DNA of 64,000 bases from positions 1 through 64,000 of the forward strand of contig CALRQC020000028.1 in assembly GCA_943370215.1 (NCBI GenBank), written 5' to 3'. Below the pieces are notes generated by a model that made no database searches, was not told the DNA's origin, and saw only the letters and a program-made list of their open reading frames with translations. The position numbers and the translations under genes were made by a program. The number at the start of each line of letters is the position of its first letter. Positions within the stretch are counted from its first letter, which is position 1. The DNA is from Niveispirillum sp943370215 (GTDB taxonomy: Bacteria > Pseudomonadota > Alphaproteobacteria > Azospirillales > Azospirillaceae). Below are positions 35,181 through 42,868 of this stretch, piece by piece.

Positions 35181-35738
35181 TCACATCTTCTCCAGCGTGA
35201 CGGAATGGTTGGTATAGACGCAGATATCGCCGGCCACCTTCATGGCCCGCCTTGCGATGGTTTCCGCGTCCAGCCCGTCGATATCGATCAGGGCGCGGGC
35301 GGCGGCCAGCGCATAGGAACCGCCGGAACCGATGCCGATAATGCCGTCCTCCGGTTCCAGCACATCGCCATTGCCGGTGATGACCAGGGAAACATCCTTG
35401 TCCGCCACGGCCATCAGGGCTTCCAGCCGGCGCAGGTAGCGGTCGGTACGCCAATCCTTGGCCATTTCCACTGCCGCACGGGTCAACTGGCCCGGATGCT
35501 GTTCCAGCTTGGCTTCCAGCCGCTCGAACAGGGCAAAGGCATCGGCGGTGGCGCCGGCGAAACCGGCCATCACCGAGCCACCGGCCAGACGGCGCACCTT
35601 GCGGGCATTGGACTTCATCACGGTCTGGCCCATGGAGACCTGGCCATCGCCGGCAATCACCACCTGCCCGCCCTTGCGGACGGAAATGATGGTGGTGCCG
35701 TGCCACTGGATCGGATCATGGGGGTTGGATTGGCTCAT
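35181..35738 (-). CDS. hslV: HslV, protease subunit of the HslVU protease
   Basis: 185 residues. Proteasome-beta-like Ntn hydrolase. The catalytic threonine is expected at T15 (WHGTTIISVRKGG), which needs removal of a 14-residue propeptide, unlike Escherichia coli where only Met is removed. Conserved GFAGATADAFALFERLE and GIGSGGSYALAAARAL are present. First gene of hslVU, behind a candidate heat-shock promoter. Confidence 0.97.
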   Translation of the reverse strand: MSQSNPHDPIQWHGTTIISVRKGGQVVIAGDGQVSMGQTVMKSNARKVRRLAGGSVMAGFAGATADAFALFERLEAKLEQHPGQLTRAAVEMAKDWRTDRYLRRLEALMAVADKDVSLVITGNGDVLEPEDGIIGIGSGGSYALAAARALIDIDGLDAETIARRAMKVAGDICVYTNHSVTLEKM

Positions 35739-35776
35739 CGCTTGGGTGCTGCCTGAGTAAACGAAAACGGTCCCTG

Positions 35777-35806
35777 CTATGTGGGCAGCCGGGGTGCTAC
35801 GTCAAG
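35777..35806 (-). promoter_or_regulatory. Candidate RpoH promoter of hslVU
   Basis: On the minus strand CTTG (35806-35803), an 18-base spacer, then CCACATAG (35784-35777), about 40 bases before the hslV ATG. Spacing equals that before dnaK. Confidence 0.45.
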
Positions 35807-35821
35807 AAGGCAGAAACGCAA

Positions 35822-35850
35822 ACCGGCGGTTGCAGGGAGCAACCGCCGGT
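35822..35850. terminator. Hairpin between hslV promoter and a small membrane gene
   Basis: A perfect 12-bp stem ACCGGCGGTTGC/GCAACCGCCGGT with an AGGGA loop and no T run. It could end the upstream minus-strand small-protein transcript before hslV. Confidence 0.5.
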
Positions 35851-35962
35851 CATCAACCGCGAATACCAGTTCCTGATAAGCAGAACTCATCGGGAACTGG
35901 TCCGGCGGCACTGGTGCGCGCCCCCCTGATCAGTTCCGATCAACAGGGACGGGGTATCAAGA

Positions 35963-36121
35963 TTACATGCGCTGCTGGTCGCCCGTGCTGGCGAAAACGC
36001 TGTGCAGGAACCAGGCGATCAGGGTGAGCAGCAGCAGGAAGCCACCCCAACGGCGATTGACGCTCATCACGCCCAAGGCCGTGGCAATGGCACCGCCATA
36101 GAGGAAAAACGACTTCTTCAT
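35963..36121 (-). CDS. 52-residue inner-membrane protein
   Basis: Starts MKKSFFLYGG and carries two hydrophobic stretches, FFLYGGAIATALGVM (about 5-19) and GGFLLLLTLIAWFLHSVF (about 26-43), separated by the positive NRRW turn, then a short polar tail. GGGAAAG lies upstream, though at a longer distance than usual. No family recognised. Located on the hslVU strand but behind hairpins, so probably a separate unit. Confidence 0.6.
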   Translation of the reverse strand: MKKSFFLYGGAIATALGVMSVNRRWGGFLLLLTLIAWFLHSVFASTGDQQRM

Positions 36122-36248
36122 GATCAATACTTTCCCGGATAAAGGGGCAACCCCGGCGGCGCGCGACATTGGACGCGGGCTTGAAGACCGGTGATGGCCA
36201 CCCGAATAGCGCAGGCACCCGGCAGGCGGGTGCCGATGTGGCAGAGAT

Positions 36249-36671
36249 TCAGCGGGAAAGGATAAAGGGCGGCCCGGTGGGTTGGCGCGGGCCGGTGCGG
36301 ATGGAACGCGCCACCCAAAGCAGGCACGCCCCCAGCAGCAGCAAACCGGCAAAGCCGGGCAGCGGCAGGGTGGGGGCGGTGATGGCAAGCGCAGGCCCAC
36401 CGGCGGAACCGAGCGATGGCGGGGCCGGTTGTTCAGCCGTGCTGACCGCAGCCAGCACGGCATGGGGTGGGATGGCACGGCTGGCACTGCTGCTGGCGCT
36501 GGCGCCGGCCCGCTCCCCATCGCCCCCTGGCAACCCGGCCAGCCCCAGGCCACCGGCCAGGGCCAGCAGCAGCAACAGCATTGCTGCCTTGGCCCGCTCC
36601 GGCCCATGCCGCAGCAACCGCGCCAGTTGCGCGGAAAGCCTGTCGGAAGGGGGCGGGGCGGATAGGGTCAC
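36249..36671 (-). CDS. Hypothetical protein with two membrane segments
   Basis: 140 residues. Hydrophobic stretches about 30-47 (AMLLLLLALAGGLGLAGL) and 103-121 (GFAGLLLLGACLLWVA) enclose an Ala/Ser/Pro-rich middle. The PGFAGLLLLGACLLW end resembles PEP-CTERM-like sorting tails followed by basic residues (RSIRTGPR), though the PEP motif itself is not present. Overlapping plus-strand frames are possible, so it is moderately supported. Confidence 0.5.
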   Translation of the reverse strand: MTLSAPPPSDRLSAQLARLLRHGPERAKAAMLLLLLALAGGLGLAGLPGGDGERAGASASSSASRAIPPHAVLAAVSTAEQPAPPSLGSAGGPALAITAPTLPLPGFAGLLLLGACLLWVARSIRTGPRQPTGPPFILSR

Positions 36672-36784
36672 AGAAAGGGGCCTTCAGATCGCCGCTCTTA
36701 CGTCATCCCGACACAAGCCGGGCGGACGAAAAAATCGATCCTGCAAACTCGGTTGAAAACACGCCCCAACACATAGTCACCCCT

Positions 36785-37165
36785 CTAGCCCCGCGCAAGG
36801 GCGATACCGTTTTGCAACGCCATCGCCATCTTGTCGGCTTTGGCACGAAAGGCGGCGGCGGCATCGGGCACAAACAGCCGATCGGCCACCATGCCGAACA
36901 GCACCAGCCAGCGGGCGAAATGGGACGGCCCCAGCCCCTCGATCATGGCATGGGTCTGCATCGGGCGGCCATCATAACGCGCGGTGGCCAGCATCACCGA
37001 GGACCAGAAATCATGCACCTTGCGCAGATGGATAGCCCAGGCGGCCTCCTCCTCCCCCACCATACGCAGGAAGATCGGCCCTAGCACCGGGTCGCGCCGC
37101 GCCTCCCCATAGAATTCCACGATCAGGGCGGCGATGCTTTCATCGTCAATGCGGTCATAAGGCAT
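36785..37165 (-). CDS. Group III truncated haemoglobin
   Basis: 126 residues from ATG 37165 (MPYDRIDDESIAALIVEFY), the usual length; a 64-residue upstream extension is low-complexity and rejected. Compact 2-on-2 globin with PVLGPIFLRM, VHDFWSSVMLATARYDGRPM and the likely haem-ligating histidine in QTHAMIEGL. Group III globins occur in many Alphaproteobacteria; roles in oxygen, NO or peroxide chemistry are proposed. No regulator is adjacent. Confidence 0.88.
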   Translation of the reverse strand: MPYDRIDDESIAALIVEFYGEARRDPVLGPIFLRMVGEEEAAWAIHLRKVHDFWSSVMLATARYDGRPMQTHAMIEGLGPSHFARWLVLFGMVADRLFVPDAAAAFRAKADKMAMALQNGIALARG

Positions 37166-37409
37166 GAGCGGGGCCAGCGGCAGGAAGGAAGAAGGGCTGC
37201 CTGCTGCTATAGCATCCGCCTGCCTGACACCAGATGACAAAAAGCCCCCACCTTCTTCACGGCGGGGGGATGAGGGGTGCTTGGCAGCCGACATCACCCC
37301 GCCCATATACGAAGGACATGGGTTGGCCGCTGGACCTTGGCCGGATTCCATGATCATGATCGTTTCAGGGGCAGATCCCGCCCCATCATCCGGGAGCTAA
37401 CGCCGCGCC

Positions 37410-37781
37410 GTGCCCGTCCATCGGCTGCTGATCTTATTGCTGAGCCTGTCCGTCCTGCTGCTGGTGCCCACCAACAGCGGGGAGGCCACGGCTGCACCGG
37501 CGATCCAGCAGATGGCAGTACCAGCCGCCGCCGCTGACGATCCCACCATCCCCACCCAGGATGATGATGATGCCCTGCCCGTGGCCACGCTTTGCGCCGC
37601 GGCGGAGGCCCCTGCCCCAACCCCGTTCAGCGATGATATCGGCGGCGATGGCCTGCCGGCGGAACCGGGCAGCAGTTGCCCGTTGCGCCGCCGTATCATC
37701 GCACTGACCATTGGCGGCGCCCCGCCCCCCAACGGCGGCCACCTCTGCACCCCCTGGCCCACCGGCCCCCCCTCTCTTTGA
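37410..37781 (+). CDS. Possible small secreted protein
   Basis: 123 residues from GTG 37410. The signal-like N terminus LLILLLSLSVLLLVP and the following Ala/Asp-rich stretch with three scattered cysteines would suit an exported protein. The Shine-Dalgarno (GGGAG) is about 14 bases away, and the C terminus is Pro/Gly-rich without clear structure, so the gene may be spurious. Divergent from the globin gene. Confidence 0.35.
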   Translation: MPVHRLLILLLSLSVLLLVPTNSGEATAAPAIQQMAVPAAAADDPTIPTQDDDDALPVATLCAAAEAPAPTPFSDDIGGDGLPAEPGSSCPLRRRIIALTIGGAPPPNGGHLCTPWPTGPPSL

Positions 37782-38019
37782 CAAGCTATGCGCGGCAGCC
37801 CTTGGCTGAACTGCATACCTTGCCATGCCCGAAATCCATTCAAATAAAACTAGCACTGGACACATATCCGGTAACGCTTTTATTTTACCTTTTTCAAAGT
37901 ATTCGATTGAGAATTTCTTTTATAATTTTTGTTTTTACTGTTGACCAACCGCCAAAATGAGCGCATTCACTTACTTGTCCTGTCATTATTTTACAGGATC
38001 CAACTGCCAAGACTTAAAC

Positions 38020-38053
38020 GCCCGCCCTGGTTTCCAGGTGCGGGCTTTTTTTT
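38020..38053 (+). terminator. Plus-strand intrinsic terminator with no annotated gene upstream
   Basis: GCCCGCCCTGG and CCAGGTGCGGGC pair imperfectly around TTT and are followed by a run of eight T. Confidence 0.75.
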
Positions 38054-38078
38054 GCCGCCATCCATGGGGCAAATGGAA

Positions 38079-38110
38079 ACGGGGGCGGGTGTGTCATCAC
38101 CCGCCCCCGT
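38079..38110 (-). terminator. Hairpin after fliN
   Basis: A perfect 13-bp stem ACGGGGGCGGGTG/CACCCGCCCCCGT around TGTCAT. On the minus strand it is followed by TTTCCATTTG, a weak T tract. Confidence 0.65.
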
Positions 38111-38155
38111 ACCGCTTATCTTCATATCCCTGATGCCCGACGGCCCAGGGCGGCA

Positions 38156-38458
38156 TTATTCCCCAGGGCCGGGGCCCAGCGGTTCGCGGCCACGTGTGGC
38201 CTGGGGCAGCAATTCCACAATGGTCAGACCCAAGCGGCCATCCACCACCACAAGTTCGCCGCGCGCCACCATGCGGTCATTGACGAACACGTCGACCGGA
38301 TCACCCACCACGCGTTCCAGATCCACCACATCCCCCGGCCCCATGCGCAGCAACTGGCTGATCCGCAGGCGGCGACGGCCCAGGCGGACCGAAACCTGCA
38401 CCGGAACCGACATGACGGAGGAGCGGTCGATATCGTCGCCGGACAACAGGTCATTCAT
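38156..38458 (-). CDS. fliN: FliN-type flagellar motor switch protein
   Basis: 100 residues from ATG 38458. SpoA/FliN fold: VPVQVSVRLGRRRLRISQLL, LRMGPGDVVDLERVVGDPVDVFVND (shown in part) and ARGELVVVDGRLGLTIVEL. FliN forms the C-ring rim with FliM and FliG. No other flagellar gene is in the window, so it is either an orphan or a duplicate FliN. A much longer in-frame start lies within the upstream terminator and is rejected. Confidence 0.9.
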   Translation of the reverse strand: MNDLLSGDDIDRSSVMSVPVQVSVRLGRRRLRISQLLRMGPGDVVDLERVVGDPVDVFVNDRMVARGELVVVDGRLGLTIVELLPQATRGREPLGPGPGE

Positions 38459-38557
38459 GATGGGGGCTCCGGCTCGGGGCGTGGGCGCCGCCCGCCGGGC
38501 GGCAAGGTGTGAACTATAGCGGCATTGCCGCCGCCCGGCCAAGCCCGGAACGGAAAA

Positions 38558-38588
38558 GGCCCGGCCCCGCATCAAGCGGGGCCGGGCC
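38558..38588 (-). terminator. Intrinsic terminator after the small exported protein gene
   Basis: A perfect 13-bp stem GGCCCGGCCCCGC/GCGGGGCCGGGCC around ATCAA; on the minus strand it is followed by TTTTCCG. Confidence 0.75.
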
Positions 38589-38636
38589 CTGGTCGGGCAG
38601 ATGGGGTCCGGAAGGAACCGGAAGCCTGCCGTCTTA

Positions 38637-38924
38637 TCAGCGGGCCGTGCTGGTGGCCGTGCTGGTGCTGGTGGCCGGCGGGGTGCCGCCAGCCGGTTCA
38701 TCATCATTTCCGCCGGAAGCGGCAACGGCGATGATACCGACAGCAGCGACAGCACCCACCACGGCGGCGGTGGTCAAGGAACCGCTGGCGGCACCAACGG
38801 CCCCGGCCCCGGCAGCGCTACCGGTTGCCTGGGCCGGGGCCGTGCTGTTCTGCTGCGCCAGCGCCGGCAAGGCACTGCCAGCGGCGAGAAGGACCGCGAG
38901 CGCGGCGGCGATGGAACGACGCAT
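38637..38924 (-). CDS. Small exported Gly/Ala-rich protein
   Basis: 95 residues. A clear signal peptide (SIAAALAVLLAAGSALPALA) is cleaved about residue 23. The mature part contains a hydrophobic stretch LTTAAVVGAVAAVGIIAVAA that may insert in a membrane, then SGGNDDEP and a Thr/Ser/Ala tail. Function unknown; short proteins of this layout are common in Alphaproteobacteria. Own terminator at 38558-38588. Confidence 0.75.
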   Translation of the reverse strand: MRRSIAAALAVLLAAGSALPALAQQNSTAPAQATGSAAGAGAVGAASGSLTTAAVVGAVAAVGIIAVAASGGNDDEPAGGTPPATSTSTATSTAR

Positions 38925-39064
38925 CTGCTTTTCCTATATCCTGTGGAGCGCCCGCCAGGATGACGTGCGCATGGGGTTCAAGACGAAACCCTGCCACAGA
39001 TAAACGCCTGAAAACTGTGATCGGACGGGGACAAACTAATATTTTTTTGATTAGCCCAAAAGGA

Positions 39065-39844
39065 CTATGGCCCCGCAACAGGGGCTGCCCGCCCCCTGAT
39101 CGCCGCCTGAATGGCTGGATGCCAAAGGCCGATATTGGCCGTGGGACCAGCGGCGATATTCAGGCCGACCACCCGCCATTCCCCCCCTTCACGCAACAAT
39201 ACGGGCCCACCGCTGGTACCCCGGCTGGCCGAACAGCCATGGATCAACAGGCGACTGGCTGCGGTTTCCCGCACCTCCCGCAGGGGGCAGTCGCGGTCCA
39301 CCATCAGCAGATGCGCGCGGTCCTGGCTGAAACCCGCCACGGCCACCGCCTGGCCGGCCGCAGGGACTGTCGCTTGCCAGGCCAGGGGCCGCACGCCGGC
39401 ATCGCCCGACAGACGCAGCAACGCCCAGTCGTGCCCCAGGCTGGCAGCAGGGTTGGTACCATCATAGCCTTCACCCACCTGGACCGACTCCACCGTCAGG
39501 TGGGTACGGTAGTCCCCCTGCGCATAGCCGAACAGCACATGCAGGGAAACCGCCTGCAGCAGCCGGCGGGTTCGATGATTATAAAGACAATGCGCCGCCG
39601 TCAGGACCAGACGGGGCGCCACCAGGGTACCGGTGCAACGGCTGCCGATATTGGTCTGCACACGGGCAACCGCATTCCAAGGCGGGCTGTTGATATCGAC
39701 GATGCGTCGGGAATCATCAGCCGCCACGCCGGGCGCGCGCAAAGGCGGATCGGTTGGTGCTGCCCTGGCAGGGCAAAGGCTGAACAACAACAAGCCAGCC
39801 AGAACAGCCGAACACAGGCGCCTATGGAGCCACCCGCGCCGCAT
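39065..39844 (-). CDS. Exported trypsin-like (S1) serine peptidase
   Basis: 259 residues from ATG 39844. Signal peptide with LCSAVLAGLLLFSLCPARA, then the S1 fold with catalytic His in LTAAHCLYN, Asp in HDWALLRL and Ser in GTSGGPVLL. GCSASRGTSGGP places a Cys pair near the active site. The start overlaps the stop of the preceding gene as TGATG, so the two are probably translated together. Substrate unknown. Confidence 0.9.
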   Translation of the reverse strand: MRRGWLHRRLCSAVLAGLLLFSLCPARAAPTDPPLRAPGVAADDSRRIVDINSPPWNAVARVQTNIGSRCTGTLVAPRLVLTAAHCLYNHRTRRLLQAVSLHVLFGYAQGDYRTHLTVESVQVGEGYDGTNPAASLGHDWALLRLSGDAGVRPLAWQATVPAAGQAVAVAGFSQDRAHLLMVDRDCPLREVRETAASRLLIHGCSASRGTSGGPVLLREGGEWRVVGLNIAAGPTANIGLWHPAIQAAIRGRAAPVAGP

Positions 39845-40245
39845 CAAAAATGGCCATCGGACCCACCCGGATCGCCGGTCAGCATCATCCAGATGGCGTA
39901 ATAGAAAATGCCGGCGAACGGCAAGCCGACCAGAAGCCCGAGGGCCATGTAGATCACATACATCGCTGATATTATCCGTGGATCGGACACCGTTGGCAGT
40001 TCGGCATCGGGGGGACGGTTTGCCGTTCCAGTAACCCCACCGTACCAACGGTCGAACAACCATGATGGGGTGGCACCTGCCTCCGGCACCCAGACACCAT
40101 GGTTGAGCACATTGTAATGATGTTCCAGTCCCACCGCCAGCCTGCCCTGATGCCGCACCCCCATGCATAAGCGGGGGGAAAGAGGCGTCAGGGGAGTATC
40201 ATCCGCACGCTGCCCGCAATTGTCACAGCCCTCATCCCCCGGCAC
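39844..40245 (-). CDS. Hypothetical protein with C-terminal membrane helix, coupled to the peptidase
   Basis: Up to 133 residues. The N-terminal part has Cys (CDNC) and His/Trp-rich stretches (LEHHYNVLNHGVWVPEAG, SWLFDRWYGGV). A single membrane segment lies near the end (MYVIYMALGLLVGLPFAGIF, about 94-113). Its stop TGA overlaps the peptidase start (TGATG). The membrane helix and coupling argue for a real gene; the exact start is uncertain and could be an internal ATG giving about 105 residues. Confidence 0.5.
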   Translation of the reverse strand: MPGDEGCDNCGQRADDTPLTPLSPRLCMGVRHQGRLAVGLEHHYNVLNHGVWVPEAGATPSWLFDRWYGGVTGTANRPPDAELPTVSDPRIISAMYVIYMALGLLVGLPFAGIFYYAIWMMLTGDPGGSDGHF

Positions 40246-40365
40246 CCTTGTTGCGCCGCCGGGATGGGGTTGTTAAGAGAGAGGCAGATCATTCCGGCAA
40301 TACGTGCCCCTGCGGGGGAACAGCGCCGGCATCGGAAGGGCTGGGGCCAAACCGGCAGGGGAGCC

Positions 40366-41550
40366 ATGGCGGATCATCACGGGCGATCACAGGATATGCG
40401 CGACATGGCAGGGGCCGCTGCGGCGGAACCGCCGCCTGTCGCCGGCCCCCGCCATGTCGGCGAATGGTTACGCCAACAGCGCGAGGCGCTGGGCTATGGC
40501 CTGCCGGAACTGGCCGCCGGACTGCGTATTCGCCAGCACTATCTGGAAGCGATTGAGGAAGGGCGCTGGGGCGACCTGCCCGGTCAGGCCTATACGGTGG
40601 GTTTCCTGCGCACCTATGCCCAGACGGTGGGATTGGATGCCGGGGCCATCGTGCAGCGCTTCAAGCAGGACGCGGCAGGCCAGGATCAGGCCCAGGAACT
40701 CTATTTTCCTGAACCGGTGAATGAAAGCCGGGTGCCGGGTGGTGCGGTGCTGTTGATTGCGGCGCTGCTGGGCCTGCTGGTTTACGGCGGCTGGTACACG
40801 CTGTCGGCCACCGACCGGTCGGTGGGCGATCTGGTACCGGAATTGCCGGAGCGTCTGTCCAAACTGATCTATGGGGAGCAACTGCCGACTCCACCACCGC
40901 CGGAACCCACGACCACCCAGATGCCCGCCGGCCAGGTGGAGGCACTGGTCGGTGGCTCCAGCCCCACCGCTCCGGAGATCGGCGCCAATGGCTCGCCCCC
41001 CGATTCTTCCCTGCCACCGGCCGGCCCGGCCAGGACGGCTGCCGATGCCGCCATGCCCGCCACCGACACCAGCCCCACCACCCAGATGAGCGAGGAAGAG
41101 AGCGAGGTGCCGCAATTGCCCGACCTGGGCCAAGGGATGGCGCCGCCGCCGCCCACGGATCCGGCCGTGCCGGAATCGGAACCGGTGGTGACCACCGATG
41201 CCGCCCCGCCCGCCGGCACCACGCCGGCGCCGAAGCCCGCCATTGCCACCGATGTGCCGCCCAGCGGCCGGGTCTATGGTCTGGCCGAGGGCAATGTGCG
41301 CGTCACCATCCGCGCGCTGGAGGATAGCTGGATTGAGGTGAAGGACGGCAAGGGCACGCTGTGGGCGTCGCGCGTGCTGCGCCGGGGTGACCTGTTCCGC
41401 GCGCCCGACGTGCCGGGGCTGGTGCTGAATACCGGCAATGCCGGCGGCCTGCTGGTCACGCTGGATGGGCGCGATCTGGCCCCGCTGGGCGCCAAGTCGC
41501 AGGTGATGCGCGGGGTGCCCCTGACGCCGGAGGCGTTGACCGGACGCTGA
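40366..41550 (+). CDS. rodZ: RodZ-like helix-turn-helix membrane protein
   Basis: 394 residues from ATG 40366, with AGGGGAG five bases upstream. Order: HTH_25/Xre-like domain about 30-105 (VGEWLRQQREALGYGLPELA, then YTVGFLRTYAQTVGLD), one membrane helix about 127-147 (AVLLIAALLGLLVYGGWY), a long Pro/Thr-rich linker, and a C-terminal DUF4115 beta domain (TIRALEDSWIEVKDGKGTLW, shown in part). RodZ connects MreB to the wall machinery. Adjacent ispG supports the assignment. A 26-bp tandem duplication overlaps its stop. Confidence 0.92.
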   Translation: MADHHGRSQDMRDMAGAAAAEPPPVAGPRHVGEWLRQQREALGYGLPELAAGLRIRQHYLEAIEEGRWGDLPGQAYTVGFLRTYAQTVGLDAGAIVQRFKQDAAGQDQAQELYFPEPVNESRVPGGAVLLIAALLGLLVYGGWYTLSATDRSVGDLVPELPERLSKLIYGEQLPTPPPPEPTTTQMPAGQVEALVGGSSPTAPEIGANGSPPDSSLPPAGPARTAADAAMPATDTSPTTQMSEEESEVPQLPDLGQGMAPPPPTDPAVPESEPVVTTDAAPPAGTTPAPKPAIATDVPPSGRVYGLAEGNVRVTIRALEDSWIEVKDGKGTLWASRVLRRGDLFRAPDVPGLVLNTGNAGGLLVTLDGRDLAPLGAKSQVMRGVPLTPEALTGR

Positions 41551-41573
41551 CGCCGGAGGCGTTGACCGGTCGC
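41522..41573 (+). repeat. 26-bp tandem duplication at the rodZ stop codon
   Basis: Two units, 41522-41547 and 41548-41573, differing at one base (CGGACGC against CGGTCGC near the end). The second unit supplies the stop TGA at 41548; another TGA follows the second unit at 41574. Confidence 0.95.
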
Positions 41574-41712
41574 TGAACGGCAGGGCTGAAGCAAGTGTAA
41601 GGCTGGGGCGGGCCGGGCATACCGGTACCGCCCCTTGTTTTTGCCCGGCCGATGGCCGATTTTCAGCAGCAACAGTTCCCTTCATGAAGCCACGGCCCGG
41701 ACGCCCATCGCC

Positions 41713-42840
41713 ATGACCGCCGATCACAGCCACCACCGCCCCTGGCGCCAGATTCTGCGCCGCAAGTCCCGCCTGATCCATGTCGGGTCGGTGCCGGTGG
41801 GTGGCGATTCGCCCATCACCGTGCAGACCATGACCAACACGGTCACCGCCGATGCCAAGGCCACGATCGAACAGATCCGCCGGGCGGAGGAGGCGGGGGC
41901 CGATATCGTCCGCGTCTCCTGCCCGGATGAGGAAAGCACAGCGGCGCTGAAGGAAATTGTCGCCGCCGCCCGCGTGCCCATCGTCGCCGACATCCATTTC
42001 CATTACCGCCGCGCCATCGAGGCGGCAGAGGCGGGGGCCGCCTGCCTGCGCATCAATCCCGGCAATATCGGCAGCCATGAGCGGGTGCGCGAGGTGGTGC
42101 AGGCGGCCAAGGACCATGGCTGTTCCATGCGTATCGGCGTCAATGCCGGCAGCCTGGAGCGCGAATTGCTGGAGCGCTTTGGGGAGCCCTGCCCCGACGC
42201 GCTGGTGGAAAGTGCCCTGACCCACGCGAAAATCCTGGAAGACCATGATTTCCGCGAATTCAAGATTTCGGTGAAGGCGTCAGACGTCTTCATGGCCGTT
42301 GCCGCCTATCAGGGGCTGGCAGAGGCCTGTGACTACCCGCTGCATATCGGCATCACGGAGGCCGGGGGCCTGCGCGCCGGCACGGTGAAAAGCTCCATCG
42401 GGCTTGGCATGTTGCTCTGGTCCGGCATCGGCGACACGATCCGCGTCTCGCTCTCCGCCGATCCGGTGGAAGAGGTGAAGGTCGGGTACGAGATGCTGAA
42501 AAGCCTGGGCCTGCGTCGCCGGGGTGTGACCGTCATTTCCTGCCCGTCCTGCGCACGCCAGCAGTTCGACGTGATCAAGACGGTGGAGGTGCTGGAGGAA
42601 CGGTTGTCCCACATCACCACGCCGCTGACCGTTTCCGTCATCGGCTGTGTGGTGAACGGGCCGGGGGAGGCCACCATGACCGATATCGGCCTGACCGGCG
42701 GCGGCAAGAATACCCACCAGATCTATCTGGGCGGTATCTCGGCCCACCGGCTGAAGGACCAGGGCATTGTCGACCATCTGGTCGGGCTGGTCGAAGCCAA
42801 GGTGGCGGAGATCGAAGCCGCCAACAAGGCGGCGGAATAA
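41713..42840 (+). CDS. ispG: 4-hydroxy-3-methylbut-2-enyl diphosphate synthase
   Basis: 375 residues from ATG 41713. [4Fe-4S] enzyme of the non-mevalonate isoprenoid route (MEcPP to HMBPP). TIM barrel with HVGSVPVGGDSPITVQTMTNT (shown in part) and VADIHFHYRRA; the cluster cysteines are in SCPSCARQ and VIGCVVNGPGEA. A 26-residue upstream extension is rejected. Located after rodZ, a frequent pairing. Confidence 0.97.
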   Translation: MTADHSHHRPWRQILRRKSRLIHVGSVPVGGDSPITVQTMTNTVTADAKATIEQIRRAEEAGADIVRVSCPDEESTAALKEIVAAARVPIVADIHFHYRRAIEAAEAGAACLRINPGNIGSHERVREVVQAAKDHGCSMRIGVNAGSLERELLERFGEPCPDALVESALTHAKILEDHDFREFKISVKASDVFMAVAAYQGLAEACDYPLHIGITEAGGLRAGTVKSSIGLGMLLWSGIGDTIRVSLSADPVEEVKVGYEMLKSLGLRRRGVTVISCPSCARQQFDVIKTVEVLEERLSHITTPLTVSVIGCVVNGPGEATMTDIGLTGGGKNTHQIYLGGISAHRLKDQGIVDHLVGLVEAKVAEIEAANKAAE

Positions 42841-42868
42841 AGCGGGTTCATTGGCGACGGAGGCGGCT

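Larger units (their letters stand above)
37782..38155. other. 374-bp AT-rich gene-free stretch, possible small RNA locus
   Basis: From about 37840 to 38010 it is far more AT-rich than its surroundings. It holds no supported reading frame but ends in a plus-strand terminator (38020-38053) with T8, and a minus-strand hairpin (38079-38110). A terminator with no gene before it suggests an untranslated transcript. Confidence 0.5.

Noticed and set aside
36169..36756. Plus-strand frame opposite the two-helix hypothetical protein
   Set aside because: Composition is Pro/Arg/Ala-rich with no hydrophobic or domain features; the minus-strand frame has two plausible membrane helices.
39633..40034. Plus-strand frame opposite the peptidase region
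   Set aside because: Overlaps the S1 peptidase catalytic-domain gene and has no signal or domain.
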